Below are positions 40,411-48,340 of a stretch of DNA of 64,000 bases, piece after piece. The translations under genes and the position numbers were made by a program. The DNA comes from Velamenicoccus sp964471325 (lineage in GTDB: Bacteria; Omnitrophota; Gorgyraeia; Velamenicoccales; Velamenicoccaceae). The stretch covers positions 36,842 to 100,841 of the forward strand of contig CAYYFL010000007.1 in NCBI GenBank assembly GCA_964471325.1, read 5' to 3'. The notes under the pieces were generated by a model. It saw only the letters and a program-made list of their open reading frames with translations, was not told the origin of the DNA and made no database searches. Position 1 is the first letter of the stretch. The number at the start of each line of letters is the position of its first letter.

Positions 40411-41265
40411 CTACAATACCTCGAAATAGAATTGGGTGCGCGGTCTTTTGTCCATGTCGATGCAGATATATGTGATGCGTATGGTGTTGGCGACAGAAAG
40501 CAGGACTTGATACAACCTTTGGGCGGCCTGCGTTTTGTCGAAACGTCTTATCAGGGTCGTGACATCGCTGCTATCGAATGGGAAATCCGTGCGTACGGAC
40601 CGGCTCCCTTTTTGCTGATATCTGATGGCCAGCATGACTTTTTGCGGCAACCATCCTATTTTCCGCCACCGTTCATAGGTTTTCAAGACCCCTTTTTTTA
40701 GAACAGAGGCGCAGGCCGTTGTCAGCGAATCTGTGGGAAAAGGTCCATAATAGATTTTTAGGCCCTTCTTCCCTGTTTCATAAAGGTCGACGGCCGACAT
40801 CCTGATGTTTTGAAAACACCTGATGTCCGATGCGATACGGGCCGTATCCAGGCACAGGCGGGAGGCGATGGCCGTCACGTGCCCGGCGGGATTGGATTGG
40901 TCCTGCGCGCGGTGATAATAATTATAAAGCTTATATCGCGTCTCCCGCAGGAGCGGGCGGTCTTTGTAGGATGCCACCCCGATCCCGAAACAGTTGTCCC
41001 TGTTGTTGCGAAACATATAACGCCTGGCTTCGGTTTCAATCCCCAGCAGGCGAAAAATGCGGCAGGCATCGGTTTTCTTCATGCAGGTCAGGGCGATCCG
41101 TGAGACGCTTGCGGCGCAGCGGGACAGTGATTCACTGGAGACCTCAAAGCTCTTTTCGTCTCCGTGCCTTTGTTTGATGTCAAGATAGGCCTTCGCGGCG
41201 CGAAAGAGCAAAGGATCCTCCCGCAATAAGAAATCAAGCAGTTTTATGTCATGGAGCGTCGTCAC
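40411..41265 (-). CDS. hypothetical protein
   Basis: 284 residues, no family recognised. It has no Cys cluster or membrane helix. Visible segments include CFGIGVASYKDRPLLRETRY, MSAVDLYETGKKGLKIYYGP and a late TIRITYICIDMDKRPRTQFY, an alternating beta/alpha character that could belong to an ABBA-type prenyltransferase-like fold, though this is a guess. The GTG at 41265 is chosen because it makes a GTGA overlap with the upstream radical SAM stop; longer frames would run through that gene. The tight coupling supports a shared pathway. Confidence 0.65.
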   Translation of the reverse strand: MTTLHDIKLLDFLLREDPLLFRAAKAYLDIKQRHGDEKSFEVSSESLSRCAASVSRIALTCMKKTDACRIFRLLGIETEARRYMFRNNRDNCFGIGVASYKDRPLLRETRYKLYNYYHRAQDQSNPAGHVTAIASRLCLDTARIASDIRCFQNIRMSAVDLYETGKKGLKIYYGPFPTDSLTTACASVLKKGVLKTYERWRKIGWLPQKVMLAIRYQQKGSRSVRTDFPFDSSDVTTLIRRFDKTQAAQRLYQVLLSVANTIRITYICIDMDKRPRTQFYFEVL

Positions 41266-42359
41266 GGCTGTGTCCGTTTTTTTAGGCCGCAGATGACGCA
41301 GGCCTTCCAAAATCTGTTCGTGAAGTCCATATCCATCGCGGGTTGCGGCGGCGTTTTCAATATCTGCGCAAGGCGGCCGTCTTTGACATTTCCGTAAAAC
41401 GTGGGGTCGTCTGCCGCAGGCAGGCCAAAGAGGATCCGCGTGGGATTGAGGCATCCGAAAATGTCCCCGTTGCAGTCGATGAAGAGATTGTTTTTCCATG
41501 CCTCGCACGTCATGAGGCTATTGAGACGCTTAACGACTTTAGAATTCGTGTCGGTTGGCATGGTGTTGCGATGAAGCGGCCCCATCAGGGTGCGGGCGTT
41601 AAGGATCTGTCGCGTTTTTTTCGTAAAGTCCAGGATATTGGTGGTTCTAACAAAGAATGGGATTCTTGCGGCGATGCGGAATTCGTTGATCAAGTGTTGC
41701 AACTGTTCTTTGTCGGGCGCCAAAAAATGGTTGTGGGGGGTCAGGAGCATGTGGTGGAAATGGATGGAAAGATCGGCGGGCCGGCCCATCCGTTTAAGCA
41801 GGATGCGGTGGAATTTTCTCACGAAGCTTATGGCTTTGGCGGCCGTGTTTTTGGTGATGACATAGTTGATTTTGAATCTAACGGCGTATTTCTTTCTGTG
41901 GGCGAGTTCAAGGATGTCCTTGAGGGAATCAAGGGCGTTTTTAAAGGCGCCCCTCCTTTTGATTCCATGAATATCCCGGAATTCCCTGGCGTCTGTCGCA
42001 TTCAGATTGATCGTCAGCAGATTCAGATACGGCAGGATTTTCTTGATGCGTTTGTCTTCCCGGAGGTTTGTTAATACTTCCACGGTATAACCCCATCGGT
42101 AAGCTGAAGCGATGATCTTTTCGAAATCCGGATGCAGGGCCGGTTCTCCCTGCGAGCCGATTTCTAAAAACCCGAAGCCGTGTCTTTTGGCTTTTTTCAG
42201 GATATCGAGCCAAGTCTCTATCGGTAGATCGGCCGGTTGCCGGTCGTGAAGATAAACGCAAAACACACAGCGGTAGGGGCAGGCATTTGTCAAGGAAATG
42301 AGCAGTCTTTTGTTTCTTTTGTTTATCCTCTGCGTCCTTGGATGTTTCATGGCATTCAT
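41262..42359 (-). CDS. radical SAM protein (group B, divergent)
   Basis: 365 residues. CPYRCVFC (in SLTNACPYRCVFCVY) binds the SAM cluster; IGSQGEPALHPDFEKII and LNATDAREFRDIHG match group B. The C-terminal Cys set is MTCEAWKNNLF, DCNGDIFGCLNP and CVICGL, a SPASM-like arrangement. It ends in a GTGA overlap with the unknown protein at 40411 and starts 12 bp after the next radical SAM gene ends. Substrate unknown. Confidence 0.87.
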   Translation of the reverse strand: MNAMKHPRTQRINKRNKRLLISLTNACPYRCVFCVYLHDRQPADLPIETWLDILKKAKRHGFGFLEIGSQGEPALHPDFEKIIASAYRWGYTVEVLTNLREDKRIKKILPYLNLLTINLNATDAREFRDIHGIKRRGAFKNALDSLKDILELAHRKKYAVRFKINYVITKNTAAKAISFVRKFHRILLKRMGRPADLSIHFHHMLLTPHNHFLAPDKEQLQHLINEFRIAARIPFFVRTTNILDFTKKTRQILNARTLMGPLHRNTMPTDTNSKVVKRLNSLMTCEAWKNNLFIDCNGDIFGCLNPTRILFGLPAADDPTFYGNVKDGRLAQILKTPPQPAMDMDFTNRFWKACVICGLKKRTQP

Positions 42360-42371
42360 GGCTATTGCTGT

Positions 42372-43568
42372 TTATGCGACAGCGGCATTCTCCGGCACAA
42401 ATCTGGAATTCCACAGGCCGCCCTTGGTCTTGGCCTTGGCCGTAGCGTAGGCCGAGGACAGGGGCAAGACCAGGGAGGCTTCACAATCAAGGATTTTCTT
42501 TGCGAGATTGGATGCGTTGTTGTTGAGCGTTTCGGCAAACGATCTCAAGGGGTCGTTTTCGGCATGCGAAGCGCAGTCCGAACATAGATAGCCGGCTTTC
42601 TTCTGGAGGATGCCGTGCGCAGCCATCTGGCGTATCTGCTGGTAACGTTTTGACCGCCACAACGATAGCAGGTCCGTGCGGTAAATGTTTCCAATCCGCA
42701 CAGCATTATTCCGGCAACAGCAGGCCATCAGGTCTCCCTGTTCCATAAGGAAGGTTTGAAACCATCCCATAAAGCATGGGGCTGGTTTCCATTGCACGCC
42801 GGACGGCGCAAAGAATTTTCCTGTTTTCAAATAATGATCAAGAAGATTGTTTTTTATGCGGAGCAGGCGGTTTTTCTTTAAGAGGTATGCGAGGATTTTT
42901 TCAGCTTTCGCCCTCATGGCGGGCGTCAAGGAGAGGCGGTGGAATTGGCTGCCATGCACTTCTTTGATGTCAAGTTCGTCGATGCCGAGCTGTTGGGCAA
43001 GCTCGAAGATTGCCGGCAGGCTTTTGTAATTGAACCGGTGCATGACATAAGTAATAGAGATTTTGGGCCGGCCGGTTTTTAGGCGGCTCAGGCGCGCGAT
43101 ATTTTTCGTCACCGTCTCGAAGTTCGGCGATGGCCCGGCATGATGATAAAGGCGGAATTCTTCGGCGCAAGTCGCCGACAGATTGCACTTGACCAGATGT
43201 ATCTTGGCGATGGTTTTAATCATCCTCTCCGGAAAAGTTCCGTTTGTCAGCACGGATACAAAAAAATTTCTTTGCGTCGCTTCATCGATGATGGCTTCGA
43301 AATCCGGGTGGAGGGTTGGTTCCCCTTTGGCCGAGATGCAGACATGTTCCACATGCAGTTTTTGGCAGTCATCGAACACCTTGATGAGCACCGGCAGCAG
43401 GAGCTGCGTCCGGTTTTTTATCTTCCAGCCTGCGGAAAAAGGGCCGTGATAATGACAAAAGATGCAATGGAGATTGCAGGCCCTATCGATCTGGCAGTAG
43501 AGGCTTTTGGGTCCCGTCATGGGCTTGTTTTTGGCTATTCCCAGCAATCGCAATGTGTCGTGGTTCAT
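42372..43568 (-). CDS. radical SAM/SPASM-like protein (group B) with repeat-derived C-terminus
   Basis: 398 residues. CNLHCIFC (in QIDRACNLHCIFCHYHG), ISAKGEPTLHPDFEAII and LSATCAEEFRLYHH define it as a close paralogue of 38259 and 43565. SPASM-like residues: CFMGWFQTFL, ACCCRNNAVRIGNI, CSDCASH. The ATG at 43568 overlaps the upstream stop as ATGA. The final 25 or so residues (YATAKAKTKGGLWNS and on) are encoded by a dispersed palindromic repeat at 42405-42457 that also occurs at 47098-47144, so the native end has been extended or replaced. Confidence 0.88.
   Translation of the reverse strand: MNHDTLRLLGIAKNKPMTGPKSLYCQIDRACNLHCIFCHYHGPFSAGWKIKNRTQLLLPVLIKVFDDCQKLHVEHVCISAKGEPTLHPDFEAIIDEATQRNFFVSVLTNGTFPERMIKTIAKIHLVKCNLSATCAEEFRLYHHAGPSPNFETVTKNIARLSRLKTGRPKISITYVMHRFNYKSLPAIFELAQQLGIDELDIKEVHGSQFHRLSLTPAMRAKAEKILAYLLKKNRLLRIKNNLLDHYLKTGKFFAPSGVQWKPAPCFMGWFQTFLMEQGDLMACCCRNNAVRIGNIYRTDLLSLWRSKRYQQIRQMAAHGILQKKAGYLCSDCASHAENDPLRSFAETLNNNASNLAKKILDCEASLVLPLSSAYATAKAKTKGGLWNSRFVPENAAVA
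42405..42457. repeat. dispersed palindromic repeat, copy A
   Basis: A 53-bp sequence almost identical to 47098-47144 apart from a 6-bp insertion and a few changes. The core is a hairpin, GGCC-TACGCTA-GGCC type (CTTGGCC...GGCCGAG). This copy lies inside the 3' end of a radical SAM gene and is translated. Confidence 0.75.
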
Positions 43569-44662
43569 GGCGTTGTTTTTCCGGCGGCGTCGTTTCTGAC
43601 GGACCTGAGCTGGCGTGCGATAGCGTCGTTTTCGCGATAGTGACAGCAGGTGCGGCATTCGTGAATCGTGTGGTCGAAAAGAGAACGACTGCCCCATAGG
43701 CGCAAGCGCTGGAATCTCCTGGAGCGCCAGACGTCTTTCAGGGAATCGCGGTAGATATTGCCCATGATGCATGTGTGTTGCATCTGGCAGCATGGCGTGA
43801 TATGGCCTAACGAGGTGACGAAGACATAGTACCATGTCATGTAGCAGGCTGCCGGTTGTGTCGGTCTCATGAAGAGTTCGTCGAGGTAGGTTCCGCGGGC
43901 CTTGAAATTATGCTTGAGATTGCTGTCAATCCTGAGGAATGCCTTTTTGTCCGATATCTTTTTGATGATGGATTCTGTTTTTGAGGCGATCTCCGGCGTC
44001 AGGCGCAAGGAGGTGTTGTAGCGCCTGGTGTCGATATTTTTGATGAACAATTCTTCGATCATCATTTTTCCGGCGAGCTCGAAGATCTCTGGGATTTCCC
44101 GGTAGTTGAGCGCATTCAGGACATAGATGAGCTTGAGGCGGGGCATCTTTTTCTTTTGTTTTTTGAGATATGCCAAGAGGCGCAGATTCCCGCAGACGGT
44201 TTTGAAATGATCGCCGGGTCCCCTGGATTGCAAGGTCAGATATTGTTTTTCCGTTGCCGCGGAGAGATCGATGTTCAAGACTTCGAAATGCCTGATAAGT
44301 TTGATCCAGTCGGGCGGGAACGTGGCGTTGGTGAACAAATGCAGTTTGAATTTTTTTTGGACGGCATAAGAGACGATTTCTGGAAACCGGCTGTGGAGGG
44401 TCGGTTCCCCTCTGCCGGAAAGACGGATCTCTTCAACGCGCAATTCATGGCAATCGTCAAGGGTCTTTCGGATCTCATCGAATCCCAGTTCTTTCGATGC
44501 CTTTGGCGCTTGGGTATCGAGAGAGGAATGATACCAGCAATGGAGACACTTGAGGTTGCAGGCGTCTGTGAGGTGCAGGAGGACGGTGCGGGGGCCGGCC
44601 AACACCTTGCTCTTATTGATCGAGAATAGCCTGAGGTGATCGTCACGCGTGGTCATGACCAT
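43565..44662 (-). CDS. radical SAM/SPASM-like protein (group B)
   Basis: 365 residues. CNLKCLHC (in HLTDACNLKCLHCWYHS), LSGRGEPTLHSRFPEIV and LSAATEKQYL define the group. SPASM-like Cys: CYMTWYYVFV, TPCCQMQHTCIMGNI, LKDVWRSRRFQRLR and CRTCCHY. It overlaps the next radical SAM gene by ATGA. MVMTTRDDHL could start at 44662 or at the second ATG, two codons on. It heads the 44662-36057 chain of genes. Substrate unknown. Confidence 0.88.
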   Translation of the reverse strand: MVMTTRDDHLRLFSINKSKVLAGPRTVLLHLTDACNLKCLHCWYHSSLDTQAPKASKELGFDEIRKTLDDCHELRVEEIRLSGRGEPTLHSRFPEIVSYAVQKKFKLHLFTNATFPPDWIKLIRHFEVLNIDLSAATEKQYLTLQSRGPGDHFKTVCGNLRLLAYLKKQKKKMPRLKLIYVLNALNYREIPEIFELAGKMMIEELFIKNIDTRRYNTSLRLTPEIASKTESIIKKISDKKAFLRIDSNLKHNFKARGTYLDELFMRPTQPAACYMTWYYVFVTSLGHITPCCQMQHTCIMGNIYRDSLKDVWRSRRFQRLRLWGSRSLFDHTIHECRTCCHYRENDAIARQLRSVRNDAAGKTTP

Positions 44663-44881
44663 CTTAATTTAGGTTGTTTCGTCATTGTTCTATGCCTGTC
44701 GTGGCTTGGTCGGGTTCGCGGCGTTGGCCGCGCGTACAACCATGATGAGATGGGGTTGCGGCAACTGCCTGTTCCGCAACAGATCGTGCGAGCGATGCGG
44801 TGGCCTGCGCCGGTCGAAGGCCGAGGGGACTCCAGCCATTATATGTAAACTTCAGGCGGCGGGCAACTGGTATTTGGTGTT
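44663..44881. other. intergenic region between divergent genes
   Basis: About 220 bp with GC-rich short palindromes (for example CGCGGCGTTGGCCGCG near 44714-44729) and no credible gene. It separates the minus-strand radical SAM chain from the plus-strand kinase-like gene and must hold the promoter for the former, which I could not pin down. Confidence 0.4.
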
Positions 44882-44909
44882 TTGCACGCGTCTCCGAAAA
44901 TGATATAAT
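44882..44909 (+). promoter_or_regulatory. sigma-70 promoter, TTGCAC-16-TATAAT
   Basis: TTGCAC (44882-44887) and a perfect TATAAT (44904-44909) with a 16-bp spacer. The start near 44916 gives a leader of about 18 nt containing GAGGGT before the ATG at 44934. Confidence 0.8.
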
Positions 44910-44933
44910 ACACGGCAAAAGAGGGTATGGCAT

Positions 44934-45929
44934 ATGAAAAAAACGGCGATTCCGCTGAATGTGGATGCCAAGCGTTTTGATCTCAGGCGCCTTCATTGCC
45001 CGGAGTCCGAGATAAAGGGTATCTGCAAGGCTTTTGGGCTTGGGATGCTGCGTTCGTTCGAGCTGGAGAAGAACGTCAGGATTTCTCATTCCAATTTTCT
45101 GATGTATGCGGAGACATCAATAGGCCGTTATGCGTTAAAATTCCATCCTCGTAGTTCGGCGAATCTTCATCGGCACGAATATCTTCTGCATCGTCTCTTG
45201 CGGCAAAAAGGCGTCTGTGTCCCGCGCATGTTTTCTCCCCCCTGCCTTTCCTTCAAGCGTTATCTTATCACCTGCCATGAATGGCTCGATGCGGTCCCGC
45301 TTTATGGGCTCCCTGTTTCCCGGATACGCGGCCTGCGGATAACCGAAGCCATTCAGTCGTTCAATAAGACTTTAATGTCTTTGACACGAGAAGGATTGGT
45401 TTTGCGCCGGCAATCTTTTATCGAAAAGGTCAAGCAGTTGAAAGATGCTTCGAGAGCCTGCAAGGGGAGCGCGGGCGCCAATGGGCTCCTGGATGATTGT
45501 CTCAAGGCTTTTCGAGACGCTCCTGCGGATTTTTCTCTCGTGCCGTTGCATGCGGATCTGTCGGTTTCCAATATATTGTGCAACGACCGGGAAGTGTTTT
45601 TTATTGATTTGACCCATGTGCGGCATGCATGCGTTCAGACGGACATGGCCAATTTGCTTATTTCCTGTTTTGCGCAGGAAATGCCTTCCTCTGCCTTAGG
45701 AAGAATTCTGCCTTTTGGTGAAGAAAATGTATCTTTTCCCAAGAGGTGGAAAAAGGCCCTCGCCGTTCTTGTCAGGCTGGAGGCTTTCGGAGAATATCTG
45801 AAGGATGCGCATCGCTTCGGGAAGACTTATTGCGGCAAAGGAGTCGTTGCCTTCAGGCACGAGCTGCTCCGGCACCAGAAAAAAATGGAATATTTGATGA
45901 AGGATCCCCTGGCTGTTTTGTCCTCTTGA
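44934..45929 (+). CDS. aminoglycoside-phosphotransferase-like kinase
   Basis: 331 residues with the APH/choline-kinase fold. YALKFHP holds the ATP-binding Lys near residue 65; LVPLHADLSVSNILC is the catalytic loop (the usual H-G-D is H-A-D) and EVFFIDLTHVRHA holds the Mg-binding Asp. Such proteins phosphorylate small hydroxylated molecules, sugars or lipids. It lies alone on the plus strand between two radical SAM chains, with its own promoter, and is convergent with the radical SAM gene at 45936. Acceptor unknown. Confidence 0.82.
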   Translation: MKKTAIPLNVDAKRFDLRRLHCPESEIKGICKAFGLGMLRSFELEKNVRISHSNFLMYAETSIGRYALKFHPRSSANLHRHEYLLHRLLRQKGVCVPRMFSPPCLSFKRYLITCHEWLDAVPLYGLPVSRIRGLRITEAIQSFNKTLMSLTREGLVLRRQSFIEKVKQLKDASRACKGSAGANGLLDDCLKAFRDAPADFSLVPLHADLSVSNILCNDREVFFIDLTHVRHACVQTDMANLLISCFAQEMPSSALGRILPFGEENVSFPKRWKKALAVLVRLEAFGEYLKDAHRFGKTYCGKGVVAFRHELLRHQKKMEYLMKDPLAVLSS

Positions 45930-45935
45930 AAGGGA

Positions 45936-47063
45936 TCACATTTCTTTGAGGGCGCGGCAGACGCTTTTGTTGAAGGCCGCAAATCCGCAATACCTGCATT
46001 CCTGCCATAATTTGTTTTTCGGGTCCGTCCCTTGCCTTGCGGCTGCCCTGAGGCGTTCAAACCTTTTTGAGAACCAGATTTTTGAGAATGGCGTCTCGTG
46101 GATATTGCCCATGACGGCCACGCCGACATTGTCGCAAGGCGCGATCACGCGGCCGTCCAGGTCGATAAAACTGTAAAACCATCCTACATAACAAGGCATG
46201 CGTTTTTCATGGAACGCCCTGAAATAGAAAAGGCGGTCGTTGTGCCAGGCGCTTTTCCTCAATGATTTCCTGTTTTTCATGAAAGCGGGATGCAGGATCG
46301 CGCGGCGGATTTCCTCTAAGTTTGTCTTGACGCCGTCCTTTGGGGGGCGAAAGCCCTTCAAGAAGGTCTTCAATCCTTGGAGGCCGCCGTCGGAAAACAA
46401 AAGGGAACGCGTCTGGGCGGTGGCTTCGATAAGCTTGAATTTAATCTGGGACACGTGCGCGTTCCTCGCCAACAGGAGCGCCTGCCGGATATCTCCATAG
46501 TTCAACTCATTGATGATAAATACCATCTGCACCAACGGCCGTCTTTCCTTGTTTTGTGTCAGGGCGCAGATATTGTTCAACGTCTTTTGGAAGGCGCCGG
46601 CCGCACGCGGCCCGTGTATCCTGGAATAGTTTTGGGGAGTGGCGGCCGAAAGATTGACGTTTACTTTGTCGGCGAGCGCCAGGTAGCGCATCAAGGCGGT
46701 TTCAACGGCGCAATTGGAATAGATCTCGAGGCGCAAGCCCAGTTGTTTGATGAAAAGGATCAGTTCTTTGATGCGGGGGTAGAGCATCGTTTCTCCCCCT
46801 TCCAGGCCTATGCCGGTCGCGCCGATCCTGGCGCAGTCCTGGATTGTTTTCTTGAGGAGTTGGAAGTCCAGGTGCCGGATACGGCGGTCTTTCGGGGTGA
46901 CCAGCGGTGATTTCTCCCAGCAGAAGATGCAGCGGAGATTGCAAAGGTTTGTCAGGTGGATGTTGACGGAGCGCGGGCCGACGGCCGGACGCTTTCCCCT
47001 TGCAGCCTCAAGCCGGAACCGGTCGAGACGGTCATGAAAGACAAAATCCCGGGATTTGTTCAT
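45936..47063 (-). CDS. radical SAM/SPASM-like protein (group B)
   Basis: 375 residues. CNLRCIFC (in HLTNLCNLRCIFCWEKS), LEGGETMLYPRIKELI (GGET in place of GGEP) and LSAATPQNYSRIHGP. SPASM-like part: CYVGWFYSFIDLDG, APCDNVGVAVMGNI, FSKIWFSKRFERLR and CRYCGF. A 67-codon frame carrying the palindromic repeat (47263-47060) ends in an ATGA overlap with this gene's start. Substrate unknown. Confidence 0.88.
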   Translation of the reverse strand: MNKSRDFVFHDRLDRFRLEAARGKRPAVGPRSVNIHLTNLCNLRCIFCWEKSPLVTPKDRRIRHLDFQLLKKTIQDCARIGATGIGLEGGETMLYPRIKELILFIKQLGLRLEIYSNCAVETALMRYLALADKVNVNLSAATPQNYSRIHGPRAAGAFQKTLNNICALTQNKERRPLVQMVFIINELNYGDIRQALLLARNAHVSQIKFKLIEATAQTRSLLFSDGGLQGLKTFLKGFRPPKDGVKTNLEEIRRAILHPAFMKNRKSLRKSAWHNDRLFYFRAFHEKRMPCYVGWFYSFIDLDGRVIAPCDNVGVAVMGNIHETPFSKIWFSKRFERLRAAARQGTDPKNKLWQECRYCGFAAFNKSVCRALKEM

Positions 47064-47097
47064 TGGTATTGACGGAAGACAGAGACGATGCTTAAAT

Positions 47098-47144
47098 GGA
47101 ATCCCACAGGCTGCCCTTGGCCTTGGCCATAGCGTAGGCCAAGG
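47098..47144. repeat. dispersed palindromic repeat, copy B
   Basis: A 47-bp copy of the repeat at 42405-42457, with a perfect core hairpin CCTTGGCC-ATAGCGTA-GGCCAAGG. It lies between divergent radical SAM genes, 35 bp upstream of the start of the minus-strand one. Confidence 0.75.
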
Positions 47145-47344
47145 CGGGTCCGTGGCACCTTGATGCCCCCTCCTTCGTCCCGCTTCTTTACATTCCGCAA
47201 GAATGCCGGCGGGGTTTCGGAGAGGTCGTCCACATTATATCGACCACCGGTATTTAGTGACATCTCGCCGAAGCATGTTTGTTTCGCATTCCTCCCCGCC
47301 GCGATATATGGCGGGGCTTCCTGCGAAGGCGGATGAGGTTTCTC

Positions 47345-48340
47345 ATGGCGGAAGTCCCGGAATTGACAGACTTAACATTGGAAATCACCAATGCGTGCAA
47401 CCTGCGTTGCCGCTGTTGCGGCATCTGGAAAGAACGCAAAGCCAGGTCGTTGTCTCTTTCTGCAATCGAATACATTGTATCGGTTCTTCTTAAAAAAATC
47501 AAAATCAATTCCGTGGCCTTGACCGGCGGAGAACCTTTTCTTCATCCTCAAATTGACGGTATTTTTAAATTTTTCCACATCCTGAAACTCAAAAAGCTTG
47601 TCCGCGCGATCGGCATTTATTCCAATGGTTTCGATCATTCCCGTATCGTTTCTTTTCTTGAGAAGCATGGTGATATGCTCAAGGGTGTCAGCCTGGGCAT
47701 CAGCCTTGACGGCTTGAAGGCGCAACATGACGATCTGCGCGGCCGGCCGGGCGCTTTCGATGCGAGCATGAAGACGGTGGATTACGTGGCGTATCGATGC
47801 AGGGGGCTCCTGAAGCCTGCCATCAAGTTCACGATCAACAGGCGCAATTATAGGGATCTTTTTGCATTGTATCGTCTTGCGAAATCCCGTGGTTTCCGTT
47901 TTATGCCAAAATTGGCCGAGTTCGACGCCAAGGCTTACTATCATCGGATATCCGGACGCGCGGCAGGCCTGAACTGGGACGATCCTTGCGTCAAACCTGA
48001 GATCATCCGTCAGCTGCGCGCGATCGCTTCAGATGTCAAATCGTCCGGCACGCAAACAGCAGACGCGAGGGTCCTTTCTTCTTTGGAGAGGATTGTCAAG
48101 TTGGGGATGTCAGCCATAACCACCTGCCGGACGCCGGGGAATTTCTTGTTTATTACCTGCGCCGGCGCTATTTATCCTTGTCTGTATATGCCCCCCGTCT
48201 CGTCGATCGGGAGTCACTTTTTAAAAGATATCTACGGCCCTGAGCACCAAGAAAGGATACGGATGGGGCTCCAGGGGCGTTGCCCCCGTTGTTACGCCTA
48301 CCACGGTTTCCTCAAGACGGTCAATCTGGAGAAGGTTTAG
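47345..48340 (+). CDS. radical SAM protein, MoaA-like with C-terminal Cys cluster
   Basis: 331 residues. LEITNACNLRCRCCGIWKE is the SAM-cluster motif, followed by VALTGGEPFLHPQI, YSNGFD and LGISLDGLKAQHD, close to the MoaA/PqqE pattern. The C-terminal part has TCRTPGNF, FITCAGAIYPCLYMPP and CPRCYAYH, fitting SPASM or twitch-type auxiliary clusters. The ATG at 47345 is preceded by GGATGAGG. Its stop overlaps the convergent glycosyltransferase gene by 4 bp. Substrate unknown. Confidence 0.88.
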   Translation: MAEVPELTDLTLEITNACNLRCRCCGIWKERKARSLSLSAIEYIVSVLLKKIKINSVALTGGEPFLHPQIDGIFKFFHILKLKKLVRAIGIYSNGFDHSRIVSFLEKHGDMLKGVSLGISLDGLKAQHDDLRGRPGAFDASMKTVDYVAYRCRGLLKPAIKFTINRRNYRDLFALYRLAKSRGFRFMPKLAEFDAKAYYHRISGRAAGLNWDDPCVKPEIIRQLRAIASDVKSSGTQTADARVLSSLERIVKLGMSAITTCRTPGNFLFITCAGAIYPCLYMPPVSSIGSHFLKDIYGPEHQERIRMGLQGRCPRCYAYHGFLKTVNLEKV

